Positions 49,701 through 59,965 of a stretch of DNA of 64,000 nucleotides are shown here, piece after piece. The notes under the pieces were generated by a model that had not been told where the DNA came from, ran no database searches, and saw only the letters and a list, made by a program, of their open reading frames with translations. Each line of letters starts with the position of its first letter. Position 1 is the stretch's first letter. Location of the stretch: positions 328,644 through 392,643 of the forward strand of contig NC_031797.1 of NCBI RefSeq assembly GCF_001522545.3. The letters run 5' to 3'. This DNA is from Parus major. Its lineage: Eukaryota > Chordata > Aves > Passeriformes > Paridae. Made by a program: the position numbers and the translations under genes.

Positions 49701-51026
49701 TTAATCCTGTAGTAAATTTCAGTTTTCCACCAGCAAATCATGTGTCACCCACCGATCACATTACCTACTGACCAAACTGAATAAACAAATGGCACCAGTT
49801 CAGGACTTTAATGAAACTCAGAATCAATGATACCTGCAGGATTTCTTGCTATACCTTCATCATAATCCCAAAATTTTCTGTCCTGAATTGTAATGTGTAA
49901 AACACTCAAATGGTTCTGTCCAGAAAGCTCCTTCAGTCAGAGTAACTACTTGTGCCAGCACTGGAGGATGATATCACAGAGTTTGCAAAAAGCAGCCCCA
50001 AAAGCAGATCTGGTAGAATGGGAGGAGCCGAAATCCTGGCCCAGCACTGGGGGGTCTGTAGCAACCTCAAGGTAGAGGAAGGAGCTATGAATGCCTCTCC
50101 ACAGCAGTGGAGGGCAGCAGCACTGCTGAGCCCACACGGTGGTCAGTACCACACACACCCTTGTGCTGGGCAGGGCTGATGCTCAGGGCACAGGACTCAG
50201 CCCAATCTGATGAATCTTGTTCAGGATTGTCTATCAGGTGCAATACTCCAGATCCTCATCACCCATGATAAGGGAGACTTAAATGTATGATGGAGCCTTA
50301 ATATGATTTCTGCCACACTTGACCAAGAAACAGCAAGTAGTATGCAACACACACAAACCAGCAAAGCACACACATCAACCTCATCTAGACTGATGTGTTT
50401 CATGTGTAGGAAGTCACAATGCTTGTAATTAGACCTTAAGGGTAGGGCTTGTGCTCTACCCATGATAAGGGAGACTTAAATGTATGATGGAGCCTTAATA
50501 TAATTTCTGCCACACTTGACCAAGAAACAGCAAGTAGTATGCAACACACACAAACCAGCAAAGCACACACATCAACCTCATCTAGACTGATGTGTTTTAT
50601 GTGTAGGAAGTCACAATGCTTGTAATTAGACCTTAAGGGTAGGGCTTGTGCTCTACATTCAACACACTTCTTTAGCCAGTACACAGGGCTGAAAAGAAGG
50701 AGCTGAAAAATGTATCTATGTCAGCAGACTTTGGGACATGGAGTCTCTGTGGATGACTCCAGTCATGCATTGGCACAGATAATAAAGCCAGCTTTTGGAC
50801 CCAAACTGCTCCTGTTGTACCTAAGAAACCCCAAACAATATTAAATTACTTACCTTTCAAAGGCACATCGAATGACTATCAAGATTAAAGCAAAAGGGAT
50901 ACTGAGCAGGAGATCACGAGGCTGAGGGTAATGAGTGTCTTCAGATTCTTGCATGTCCTCCCAGGTGATTCCTGGGGGCAGCCAGAACTCGTGCTGCCAC
51001 AGCCACTCATACAGAGAGCGAGCCAT
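25737..51026 (-). CDS. CERS4: Ceramide synthase, CERS4-type, complete (10 coding exons, 398 aa)
   Basis: N-acylates sphinganine or sphingosine with acyl-CoA to make (dihydro)ceramide in the ER membrane (family knowledge). Coding exons in order: 50854-51026, 43147-43264, 40248-40366, 36856-36913, 34099-34149, 30192-30284, 29435-29563, 29110-29216, 28555-28711, 25737-25928. All introns have GT/AG ends and phases agree, giving 1197 bp. Start ATG lies one base after a ttccag acceptor, so a non-coding 5' exon exists upstream. Residues 1-58 hold the FWLPPGITW motif and first membrane segment ([14 protein letters not shown]). The Hox-like domain spans about 70-136, with EKWFRRRRN and DRPSL. The TLC domain starts at W138. 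Exon 7 (205-247) is the Lag1 motif with [12 protein letters not shown] and ASDCFLE. The last TM region contains FFGYYF and [16 protein letters not shown] sequence. The C-tail starting [13 protein letters not shown] is acidic with CK2-like serines. The tail start, LGVRD and LYNTYY resemble CERS4 more than CERS2 or CERS3. Length matches mammalian CERS4 (about 394). Confidence 0.9.
25929..28554 (-). other. CERS4 intron 9, no feature recognised
   Basis: 2.6 kb between exon 9 and the terminal exon. No repeat family or additional exon was identified by eye. Frames at 26257-26508 and 27852-28124 lack family similarity or splice context. Confidence 0.5.
30374..31622 (+). mobile_element. ERVL-type solo LTR, 1249 bp, duplication ACAAC
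   Basis: Begins TGTAGTGGGTTGATGCTGAC and ends GATCCCAATACA. Exact 5-bp duplications ACAAC flank it (30369-30373 and 31623-31627). Internal landmarks: CACCAAAGCCGCTCTGTCAC, GAGAACAGAAAATATAACAAAG, ACACCTTCCCCCCTGCCCC, TTTTTAAATCTGTTATCACAGAGG and CCTGCTACCAAAATC, an order I associate with a large avian ERVL LTR. It lies in intron 5 of CERS4, antisense to the gene. Its middle carries an expanded 40-bp tandem array (about 30990-31245). Several long frames on both strands here are products of that array, not genes. Confidence 0.9.
30990..31245 (+). repeat. 40-bp minisatellite inside the LTR, about 6 copies
   Basis: Unit approximately GGATCCCCATGGGCTGTGGG followed by TGGATCTGTGCATCCCCCAT. The copies differ by one to three bases each (for example GTGTGTGG, GTGAATGG, CTCTGCATC). 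The two halves of the unit resemble each other, so the array probably grew from a 20-bp CATGGGCTG-type motif normally present in this LTR family. Confidence 0.9.
32624..33515 (-). mobile_element. ERVL-type LTR, same family as 30374-31622, inverted, 5'-truncated
   Basis: On the minus strand it carries GAGAGAAAATACAGCAAAAG, GGGTTGAGATAAGGACAGGG, CAAAACAGTCTTGACTTCGG and ACATCTTCCCACACCCCTCC, and it ends CCTTGTAAATCCAACACA. This is the same order as the plus-strand copy. The first approximately 90 bp of the LTR are missing at the right end (near 33515). The left end (TGTGTTGG at 32624) corresponds to the LTR 3' terminus. It lies in CERS4 intron 5, sense with the gene. Confidence 0.75.
34185..34463 (-). 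mobile_element. ERVK-like solo LTR, 279 bp, duplication AATATC (family copy 2)
   Basis: Plus-strand reading TGTTGCTAAAGAACATG to TTTTCAGGGCGACA. Perfect 6-bp duplications AATATC at 34179-34184 and 34464-34469. On the minus strand it shows TCTATAAATACTGG (TATA) and AGAATAAAGTGAC (poly(A) signal). It is in sense orientation with CERS4 and starts only 36 bp upstream of exon 5. It is more diverged than the copies at 21495 and 43342. Confidence 0.9.
34470..36855 (-). other. CERS4 intron 4, remaining part
   Basis: Unique-looking AT-rich sequence between the LTR and exon 4. A minus-strand frame at 35654-35935 and a plus-strand frame at 36207-36581 show no recognisable domain. Nothing else is supported. 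Confidence 0.45.
37311..37815 (+). mobile_element. Probable ERV LTR, plus orientation
   Basis: Contains CAGATATATTCCTGG (TATA-like, about 37682) and TTACAATAAACTCCAC (AATAAA at 37748-37753), then GACCCTTCCCGGCTCTCCATC, typical of an LTR R/U5 region. Upstream is GC-rich promoter-like sequence with CCATTGGCCGC (CCAAT-like). The 5' edge is tentative (TGTGGAGGC at 37311 or TGTGGAAGG at 37343). The 3' edge merges into the TG repeat. It is antisense to CERS4 in intron 3. Confidence 0.5.
37816..38588 (+). repeat. TG-rich compound satellite with assembly gap
   Basis: A (TG)n tract interleaved with the phrase GAGTGTGATTGTGTTGTGTC then AGTATG, repeated about a dozen times with variable TG spacers of 4-30 bp. 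The apparent valine/cysteine-rich proteins on the plus strand and Thr/His-rich ones on the minus strand are translation artefacts of this repeat. It lies in CERS4 intron 3. Confidence 0.95.
37833..37982. other. Assembly gap (150 N)
   Basis: Exactly 150 undetermined bases inside the TG satellite. The true array length is therefore unknown. A round-number gap suggests a scaffold placeholder or an estimated size. Confidence 0.97.
38600..40075 (-). other. CERS4 intron 3, nothing recognised
   Basis: Sequence between the TG satellite and the short tandem repeat next to exon 3. No family similarity was found in the short frames. Confidence 0.4.
40077..40177 (+). repeat. 40-bp tandem repeat, 2.5 copies
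   Basis: Units read TTTGCACAGGGACAGAGGGC then AGACAGGGAGCTGAGATCTC; the second copy has ATAGGGATGGAGAGC and GGGATCTG, followed by a partial third. It sits about 70 bp beyond the donor of CERS4 exon 3 (40248-40366). Confidence 0.8.
40367..42345 (-). other. CERS4 intron 2, left part
   Basis: No gene or clear repeat recognised. Frames such as 41053-41627 on the plus strand overlap one another in different phases and show no domain. Confidence 0.4.
42346..42850 (-). mobile_element. CR1 LINE 3' fragment, split by an LTR
   Basis: The left part (42346-42429) reads CACAGAGTGGCTGAGGTTGG and AAGGGACCATGGAGATCACC, the reverse complement of the CR1 3' end. The right part (42790-42850) resumes with TTCCACAATCTCCCTGGGCC and CCTCACAGTAAGAAAGT. 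About 40-50 bp of the expected CR1 sequence between the two parts is not seen. Confidence 0.8.
42430..42789 (+). mobile_element. LTR nested in CR1, about 360 bp
   Basis: Begins TGTCTAGTGTGGCAGTGG and ends GGTTGCTGGCCGCAACA. It contains GCTGAATAAATGG (poly(A) signal near 42684) followed by CGGGAGCCCGTCTTGTTGG, typical of an avian LTR R/U5. Plus orientation, antisense to CERS4, in intron 2. No matching target-site duplication was found, so the exact ends may be off by some bases. Confidence 0.65.
43342..43620 (-). mobile_element. ERVK-like solo LTR, 279 bp, duplication ATGATG (family copy 3)
   Basis: Plus-strand reading TGTTGCCACTGAAGATG to TTTTCAGGGCAACA. Perfect 6-bp duplications ATGATG at 43336-43341 and 43621-43626. 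On the minus strand it has CCTATAAATCCTGGG and AAAAATAAACTCTC. It is nearly identical to the plus-strand copy at 21495-21774 over most of its length. It is sense to CERS4 and starts 78 bp upstream of exon 2. Confidence 0.92.
43627..48660 (-). other. CERS4 intron 1, left part, nothing recognised
   Basis: About 5 kb of AT-rich intron. A minus-strand frame at 46438-46653 (Ser/Arg-rich) and a plus-strand frame at 47477-47860 were inspected; neither has a recognisable domain or convincing splice signals. Confidence 0.45.
48664..48975 (-). mobile_element. CR1 LINE 3' fragment
   Basis: Reverse complement of the CR1 end: CCCAGAAGCACAGAATCGAT, GGGGCCTCAGGAGATCACCC, TTTGGGGAAACTGTTCCAATG, ACCACCCTCACAGTAAGAAG. 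Frames here are CR1 remnants. Confidence 0.85.
50261..50654 (+). repeat. 197-bp tandem duplication, two near-identical copies
   Basis: Copy 1 is 50261-50457 and copy 2 is 50458-50654. Both begin ACCCATGATAAGGGAGAC and end GTAGGGCTTGTGCTCT. By eye they differ at two positions (AATATGATT versus AATATAATT; TGTTTCATG versus TGTTTTATG). The repeat lies about 200 bp downstream of CERS4 exon 1 (50854-51026) in intron 1. The duplicated minus-strand frames (about 80 residues) are copies of each other and not evidence of coding. Confidence 0.95.
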
Positions 51027-51027
51027 C

Positions 51028-52155
51028 CTGGAAGGAAGAGAGACCAGAATAAAGTGAGCCCTGCACACAGGAAGACCTGTCAGCACAAGCCAGTGAAGCC
51101 AAGGAAGGATTACACCCTTGCTGAGGTTGCATCTGGCTGTTGAGGCAGAACAGCTGTGGGATGCAACACTGCCCAAGGAACTGATAACCTGCTCACAGAT
51201 TCTTATCGTGTGCTTGGTAAATGCTGACTCCTGGCACCAAACCAAAACAGGGTTAAAATGGAAAAAAGTGCCTCAGAATTTAACAGAATATTAGTGTCAA
51301 ACTTCTCAGGTTCACAGATTCCTCTCTACAGCTTGGTATTGTGGGGATGTGAGAAATCTGCTTTACTTTTTATGTATATATCCTTATTTTTCAATTTTTG
51401 ATATTTTCTATTTATTTGTTTCTATTTACAGATTGTAATTCCATTATCTGTGTGTGTGTGTATGCATTATACTTATTATTCTGAGATTTCACCTTATAAA
51501 GAAAAAAAAACCTCAGCTTTTCGCTTTGGATTGTTAAGGAAGGTACTACCAAGTAAGAATTGTTGTGCTGGGTGGATTTTGTACTGGATTCTTAATGTAA
51601 TTTTAAAGGCCGTGTTTGAATGTGGAATCTTCGTGTATTATCAGTGTCTTTGTTATCAGAATCTTCGTGTATGATCAGTGAATTTAGCAGCAAAAAGGGC
51701 AGCAGAATATTGATGTGACCATTCAACACACAAATGCTGTTTCTAGATAACTCTACCTCATACACAAATGCGAGCTGCTCCGCCCTCCAATACAGGTTGC
51801 TCATTCTGAGCTGTAACCAACATCCCAAACACAAGCTCTGAAGTCAAACACACTATGTGCAGGCACAGAAGAAGGAAATGGGAATGAAATGTCCATTGAG
51901 ATAATCAGAACAGTGCACAGGAAATGCCACCTTAGGAAACCGAGGGAAAAAGCATACAATTTAAGTGTCTGGCCCAAGTATGAGAAAGCTTCTCTCCAAG
52001 CACAGTCTTAAGGCCTGGCCCATTTTCTGCAAGAACTGCCTATTAAATAAAAAATGAATCAGTCATTTTATTTTGAAGATATCTTTAATTCTGATGCAAT
52101 TTCTCTGTTAAACTCATTCTATAATTTTGGAGTCTGAGGGACATTTTCTGAGTCA
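51028..52155 (-). other. CERS4 upstream intron (5'-UTR intron)
   Basis: The base before the ATG-containing exon is a splice acceptor (ctcttccttccag on the minus strand), so transcription starts further right. No upstream exon can be pinned down here. A short (TG)n tract is at about 51449-51462. Confidence 0.5.
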
Positions 52156-52162
52156 CAGCCAT

Positions 52163-52470
52163 GGAGTCATAGAATGGGCTGGTTAGACAGGACCTTGAAT
52201 CTCATCCCTGCCACAGGCAGGGACACCTTCCAGTACCCCAGGCTGCTCCAAGCCCTGTCCAGCCTGGCCTTGGGCACTGCCAGGGATTCAGGGGCAGCCC
52301 CAGCTGCTCTGGGCTATCTGTGCCAGAGCCTTCCCACTCTCATGGGGTAGAATTTCTTCCTAATATCTAATCTAAATCTGTCTCTCAGTTTGAAGCCATT
52401 CATCCATGTGCTGTCATCCCAAGCCCTCTCTCCATCTCTCCTGTAGGCTCCCTTCAGGCACGGGAAGGAA
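52163..52470 (-). mobile_element. CR1 LINE 3' fragment
   Basis: Reverse complement of the CR1 end: GGCAGGGACACCTTCCAGTA, CCAGGCTGCTCCAAGCCCTG, AATTTCTTCCTAATATCTAATC, TAAATCTGTCTCTCAGTTTG. Less diverged than the others in this window. Confidence 0.92.
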
Positions 52471-55400
52471 ATCTAACATCTCTTCTTGATTTGGACTTTA
52501 CTGTTCACCTCAATGTGTCTTTTGATCTGACTACAACAGGGAAGAACACGATGCTGTTTCTTCAAATTTGAGTAATTTCTCCTGGCACATGCACAGTCAA
52601 TTTGGTTTGAGGACAAAGCTGATTAAAAATATCGTGTAAGTAATAGTGAGTGGATGCAAACTTTCTAATCACTTATAAAAAACCACATATTATGTATAGA
52701 ATTTCTATATCATATAAAGATAGCAGGAAAACATTCCCCTTTTTCCCCAGAGAGAATGGAAAACCAGCTTATGAAAAATGCATTCTTCTCCTCCACTGTG
52801 AACTGCCTGATTTCAGTTTTTCATAGTAAAACCCACAGCATAAATATCCTCCTAAAAATCAAGAGCCTGACATACTGAAGAACTGCAACCAAAAGAAGTG
52901 GAAATATGGCTTCACTAGCACTGAAAATAACATCTAAGTCTTTCACCAGGGTTCAGTTTGACAATAATCAATAGTATTTTCTTTCTGGTGTAGCTTCTGG
53001 GCTGCTGGAAGCTGCAGTTTTGATCCCACTTCCAGGCTTCTCTCCATTCCTTATTCTAGCTCTCCTTCCAGACAATGCCTGGACAAAAACCACTGGCACA
53101 CAAAATGGAGATAAACAGGGTTTATAGACTCTTCAAATCCTGTTTTAAGAGCCTGACAAGCAGAATGCAACAGTTTTTTAATTGCCTGTCAAACCTCAAC
53201 TCTCTAAATCCCTATGGGGCCTAGAGTATAACCTACCTGTCCACACCAAGGTTGTCTGGAGGTGGGAACATTTGCTACCAACCACCTGTTCCTCTGGCAG
53301 GCCTGTAGGATCCTTTAGCACCAGCTCCCTTCCTTCGCCTTTACTGCTCCAGCAAAAACACCTGAAGCCAGGACCATGGGGTTGGTGTCAGCTCACTGGT
53401 GACAGAGCTAGCTGAAGCACACATACACACCTGCCAGAAAAAGCTTTTCAGACTACTCAGTAAACATGCTGCTCACCAGTACAGCTCCATTTGGGTGACA
53501 CAGCCCTGTTCCCATGGGACAAGGTGACTGAACCTCCAAGCCTCAGTGAACCATTTTTTCAGGATATCCCCAAACTTCCTACTGACCGTGGGTTTCTCCA
53601 TAGTAGTCTACATTTTTAGAGCAGAGTGTGTCTGTAGAAGCAAACTGTATATGGGCTTAGCCTACACTGAATTCAACATCCTGTCACCATGAAGCATGGT
53701 GACGCCACATCAAAACAGCTTGTGCACTTTAGACAGTATTGGATACCAGCTTGGAAGAGCCAGATAACCTAAGTGAGGTGCCTGAATTGAAAAGAACTTT
53801 AGAGGCAACCTCAAAATGCTGGTAAACTTTCTCAGCTGTTAAAAATCTCAGCTCTAAACAGGAAAAGCATTAGGAATACCTAGGAGAACTCCAGGGAGAA
53901 ATTCCTTCTTGGCTCAGCTCTTCAAAAAACATCTCTTCAGTAGGTTCTCCTACTGTGTAGACAAAAGGCATGCTGCAGAAAACTGCCATCACAGCCAGCT
54001 TTGCAGCTATACAATCCCACATTCTCCCTCCAGAACTGTATATATCTGGCAACAACACAAAACCACACTTGATAGAGAACAGCAGCTGAACTCCACTGGG
54101 GACTCTCTGTGGGAGAAAACAAAATAAATGTCCAATTTGCTTAGGGGGAATATATATAGATTCAAAGTGCTAAGGAAGCAAACAGCAATTACCTAATCAA
54201 CTCTCATGTGCAAAATGTAGATAGTCAGGATTACCCTCATGGAGTATTTCTTCATCTTTGCAGCTGTCTTAAAGCTTCTACACATTGCAAAAATACAGAA
54301 CAGGATATGACATGAAGCAACACATATGTCTTCTTGTAATTTATACAGGTCAAGTTCTCAAGTCAAGGCTGCTGGAAAGCTGAAGACAATGGTGTGTCTA
54401 AAAGGCCCTTTGAGCACCCAGAGAAAAGTGTGTGTGTGTGTGGGCCCATTTCTTTCTCAGAGGTTCTTTACCCTTCACACAGCATCTGTCCTGCACTGTA
54501 GCTTTGTAACGTGAGAACCAAGCTCTTCAGCTCTGAATACAGATGGAACAGAGAAGACACCCCCTCACACAGAGCTCAGCAAGAACAGAGATAAACAACA
54601 CTGGGAAACACTGGACAGATCAACGTAAGGACTTCACAAACAGCCAACAAAATAGTAAATGCTGAAAGAACAACTTTAGGTTGGTTGTATAAGGTACATG
54701 TAAGGATGAAATCAAAACCAGAGAAGTCTCACAGCTACACCATGGGGACAGGGAGGACAAGGCTTTGGCACTTCCTAAGTCCATAGTGCAGCAAGAGGAG
54801 ACAGGCAAAGTAGAATTCACTGAGCTCCTTTGAGGTGACACAGTCAGAAGGTCTTGAAGCAACTGGATTCTGCAGCCCAGCAGCCCCATCCACTGTATTT
54901 ACTTTGTTGAATCTTGCCTTTCCTGGTTTTTTTTTTGTTTTTTATGAACATGGTGGCTTTATCTGAATCTGCAATATTACAAAGGACTCTGCTGTTGGGC
55001 TTGCTGAGCTGCTCCAAAGAGAGCAGGAACTGCTGCATCTGCAGTGCCTGCAGCAGAACAGCACTGCAGGGTTCCCCACCCTGAGCCACAGAACACCACT
55101 GTACTTAACCCCTTGGAGCCAGGTGTATACTTGGTTTTGCTTTCGAAGCAGAACTGTTTGAGAAGAAGCAGGACATCCAGCTAAAGAGGTTACTCCTTGT
55201 CTCACAGGTAAAACGGCTAAGCAGGTTTATCCAGGCTACTGTTGCTTACATATTCAAAGAGTTACTCTGCTGCTTCACTTACAGACTCCATTCCCAAGCA
55301 AAACATGAATATATAGGTACACAAATATTCATGTAAATTTACATGTGTGAATATAACAGATAAGGGTGGAGATGAAACACAGAGAAACAGTTTACACATC

Positions 55401-58400
55401 TTGGAAAGAACTGGCTACAAAGGCCTTCAAGTGCTCAATTACAGCAGACATGGTCCATTGTCTGCAGGTGGATTATCCAGGTTTGTGGGTGAACCATGCC
55501 ACAGGTACAAACATCCCTGCAGTGGCTCCAGGCCAAGCCATTTAGGTCAGCCAAGTCTTATTAGCTAAGTGCAGCATCATGATAATGACCTGGCTGCCAG
55601 ACCAGTGCAGGGATTCCTGCAGCAGCCTTCCTGGTACAGCCAGTTTTCCCAGGATACAATTATAGCCAGCAGCAAAGTACTGCCACAGGGGAAATCACTA
55701 GTTAATGGGGAAACACACCACCACAAGGATGCAGTTACGCTGCTTCTTGAGTCAAGTTGCTTTATTTTTCCAAGGCTAAAGAAAACCAAAAGAGCCTCTT
55801 CAGTCTTGATATACTGGAGACCAAAATGGAGAGGCTTGTCCTATCTTCCCGAGATACTGGGGTTAAGAAACAAAGTCCTCCAAAAATTCTAAAGGTTCCT
55901 GTTATTTCAAACTGGAAGAGCCATTGTGTTCCTGCCCTATTCTGGTCCATACTGCCTAAATTTGAGTTTCCATTGCCTATTATGCATTTGAACCTTTAAC
56001 TCATACTAAGAAAGCAGTTATTCAAGAGCTCATGGGTAAATCCTCTCCTGATACTTTTCTAGGCAGTTTCTTGTTTGATACTTCCCTTAAGCCTGATGTT
56101 TTCAACTAAAACTACTTGTTAGAGAAGTTACTAGTTTAGAAATGAAACTTACTGCATCTCTTTTAGGCAGAAAGAAATAATTTTAACAAATAAAGCTCTG
56201 ACTAACACAGCACAGGCTATCTTTTGAACACCCATATTATATTTAATATCTTAATCTCCATTTCCAAAAGTTTTTCTTTTTTTAAACTTCCACACTAATG
56301 ATCACAATATTGGTATTATAGGATTATAGTTCTAGGATAAGTTTTGCCTTTTTTTTTTGGTGTAAAATCTTTTGTAAGTTTCTTCTAATCTATATTAAAT
56401 TTTTGTAAAATTTATAGATTAAAAAAAATCACTAGAAGTTTGCTAGAATTTATGGATAAAAAAAAAAAATATTTGCTCCAAAATTCTTAATTATATGTAG
56501 CATTATTTCCAGCATACTGAGATGGAGATTAGTTAGTTAGAGTCTTCTGCCTGAAGGGAATATACTAATTTTTTCAAATTTCACGTCAGCTTTGATATGT
56601 TCATTTCCATTTCCTCATCTCTGTTAGCCATCCTTGAGTCATACATGCTTTCAGATATTGCCTTATCCAAAACAACATTTCCTTTGCCTGAGATCCCTTT
56701 TTTAAATTATGTTGCTCTTGGTTCTTTACCATTTTAAAGCTTTTCTTATAATGCAAATTTAAGCATGGATGGACAGTGTCCAAGAGACTCAGCTGAAATT
56801 TATCAATTAAGAAAAATGCCTAAGAAGGTCTTCCCATGGTAATGAAATAATATTTAAACCTTTCCATATAGTTCCAGTCCATGAACTACCTATTGACCTT
56901 AGCTCTCCTAGCATGCCTCCTCACCCTGTTAAAATAACATTCCTACAGAACCCATCACCCTCTACACCTCCATTTCTTTGAACTTCTTTTGCAGATTTTT
57001 ACAAGCCTGCTTGCTCTGGCCAAAACTGATGCATAATCTCCAATCACATGTACAGATTTTGGTATTAATGTCTTTTTACCTGCAGCTAATTCTGCTTTAT
57101 TTCTCTAGTTCCCCAGCCTTCTCATCTCTTTCTCTTGTGACTCTACAACATCTACATGCCCTTTTCCCTAAAACTATACCTTCTGACAGACCCTCCATTT
57201 GTTTTTACATGAAATAAAATGTTTCAACTCTGACCAGTAGCAAGAGAAATGAAACCACAACCTCCTTATCTTCTTAATCACCAACACTATGTTCTCCAGG
57301 CTTACCCTCCTCACCCAGACTCTGTTCTTCATATGCTCTTCTTTGGAAGGTAATTGAAAATCTGGAATTATTTGTGCAGCATTGTTTCTCCATCAATGTC
57401 CAGTTACCCTCAACTTCCTAGCTTTCAGATGTTCTCCTCACTTAGATCTACCAGCTGACATTTCCTACCAAATTACTTCATGTCTGCTGTTTACACAAGA
57501 ATAAATTCATTTTCCAAGTCATGTGCTGCTCTGTTCAAAGGCAATATTTTCATGTACACCATCTTTTGGGAGAGTTCCAGAAAAAACATAAAATTCCCAA
57601 ACATTTGAAACTGCAAATAAAAGTTCCAGAATAGACAAACTTGCTTACCTATACCTGCAGAGAAGATCTTCCTCACCCAGCATAAATTACATACTAACCT
57701 CCCATACCTTACACTCCACCTGCCAGCTCCTTCCTTGCTGGGCTGCTGTGCCTGCGAGTGCCTGGCTCCCAAGCAGACTGCCAGGTATGACCGACAGCAC
57801 AGGTTTCAGCTGATGTCACTCACCACGTCAGAATGCAAATCACACAGCTCTTCTCATTCAATCATTCCTCACTGAGGGGTATGACTACAACTTCCTGGTT
57901 TTGCCCAGTGAAAAACAAGCATTAGTTTATTCAGCTAAAAACAAGGTGAGAAAAGGCCCTAAATACCTCTGGCTTCCTCATGTCTTTGGTCAGAAGGTGC
58001 TCAGAGCAGTGCACCCAAATTTTTCAAATTTTTCCCTCTTGCTTCCAATGTGCTTTCAGAAGCTGTTCTGGTGCTCTTCACATACCTCACACCATCTGAG
58101 TTTTATCTTTCCTACCTGCATCCTTCCTTGCCCAGGCAACACTTCTGTAATGCTCTTGGCCATTGATAGTGCTCCCACCTTCCTGAGCTTCCTGCTTGTG
58201 TTTAAGCTCAAACAACAGTTCCATGCTCATGCTTCTTTGCCTCCTACTATTTTTGTTCATCTTCCTGCTTGTTGCAATGGACTACATGTGCTTGGAACTG
58301 GCTGTCCTGGAAGATTAGCACCTTTACCTGTCAGGAGAGTCTCTCATAAAATCCTGCCAAGTAGATCCCTGAAGAAGCACAGATCTGCTCTCTGGAAACG

Positions 58401-59520
58401 TAAGAAAAACCCAAGAAAGTACATTCAAATTTTGAAATACCACAGTTGTTTCTGCCATATTTTTCCTCCAAGAATCTGGAGGAAATCCTACTTCTAATTT
58501 TACTTCCCTACTAATGCTGCAAAACCTGGGCTGAACTGCAGCACTCAACAAAAACTTTGAAAAACAAAGTGCTGTATTAAATTATCAGGGTAAAAGCAAC
58601 AGAGACAAAAGTTGAAAACCTTTGCTGTTTGGCTGGTACCTAGTCCATGGCTGAATTATTAAATGAAGTAACATTCCTGTGCTACTTCCAGGGCAGAGTA
58701 AGGTAACATAAACCTTGTTGTCCTGACACTTGGGAACAATGTTCTGCTACCAAACATTAACTCTACAAACAACAAAAAAAATTCAGCAGAAGACCACTGG
58801 ACACTGCATGCTGATTGTTTGGGTAAGGCCACATCACTCTGCAGAAAGCTACAGACCATACTACGGCTTAGTAAGAACATCAGACACCACTGGTGTCCAA
58901 GCAAAGCAAACACGGCACCCGAAGCACCAGCTACAACATCTCGGTGAAACACACACACATAGTCCCAGACCTGTGTGTGTTTCTCAAGAGTGCAAATGTG
59001 AAATATCAGGAGACACCTATAAATCTCAAATAAGCTACTTATCAATTTCTTTGCATTTTTTTCTTCATTCTTTCTCCTGACATCTACAATTTCCTCCAGT
59101 CTCAGTAAAAACAGCTGTCAATGTCAGACATCACTTGATAGAATTGAGGAAGAAAATCAGGTTATTTTCATCAGGCCACAGTCAGCTAAGAAATCAGGTT
59201 GGAAGATCACTCAAAAAATGAAAAGGGAAATTACTTCTCCTAGAACTGCTCACCTGATCTTTCTCTAAATTCATCGGTACCAAAGGAGTCAGGCAATCAT
59301 AATGAAATTGTGTCCTTCAATCTGAGTTAAGAGACAGTAAAAACTGCCCAAAAGCCTCTAAACAGAAATGCTGTTTATCCACAAACATTGTACCAACAAG
59401 CAGTTCATACACCAATAGAAGTCTTTTGGAAGAGGAAGGCACAAAAAGGAATCACGCTGTGAGAAAACACACTAAGGCTCAGGACTTTGACCCTGGCAGC
59501 AATAACTTTATGAGAAACTC
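52471..59520. other. CERS4 5' region, no gene recognised
   Basis: 7 kb without an identifiable exon or repeat apart from short simple tracts ((GT)n near 54430). A minus-strand stretch at about 57640-57850 is GC-richer. It contains an octamer-like ATTTGCAT (57833-57840) and TGACGTGG (57823-57830), so it could be a promoter or 5' exon; this is weak. Confidence 0.4.
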
Positions 59521-59522
59521 TT

Positions 59523-59933
59523 TGTCCTGGGGTGACTTTACTTTTAAGATAGTTTGGGAGCTAGGGAAGTTGAAGCTGCTGGAGGCTGATGGGAGTTTTT
59601 TCTTGTGATTATTGGTCATTTCTGAGAATTGGCGGCGGTTTTAACCATTGAGAAGTGACATCAACTTGTGAACACCACCTTAAGATGTAAAGCCAGGGAT
59701 CTCTTGTTCTCTTTGGCTTCTGACGAGGTAACAGGCTCTGTATCGGCCTCCTCTCCCTCTCCAGGCCGGACAAGGCCACGGAGGGTGAATGGGAGAAACG
59801 GAGCCGGCCAGCCTGGCTTGGTTTGCAGTTTCTGCTGCTGAACTGAAACCTGACACCATGAACATCTGCAGCTTTCCAATGCTTTAACTCTTTTACTACC
59901 TGGATGAGACTGACAGATTACTCCTTTTTTCCC

Positions 59934-59965
<32 letters not shown>

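Noticed and set aside
50221..50684. Two nearly identical 80-residue minus-strand proteins
   Set aside because: Simply the 197-bp tandem duplication read in a chance open frame.
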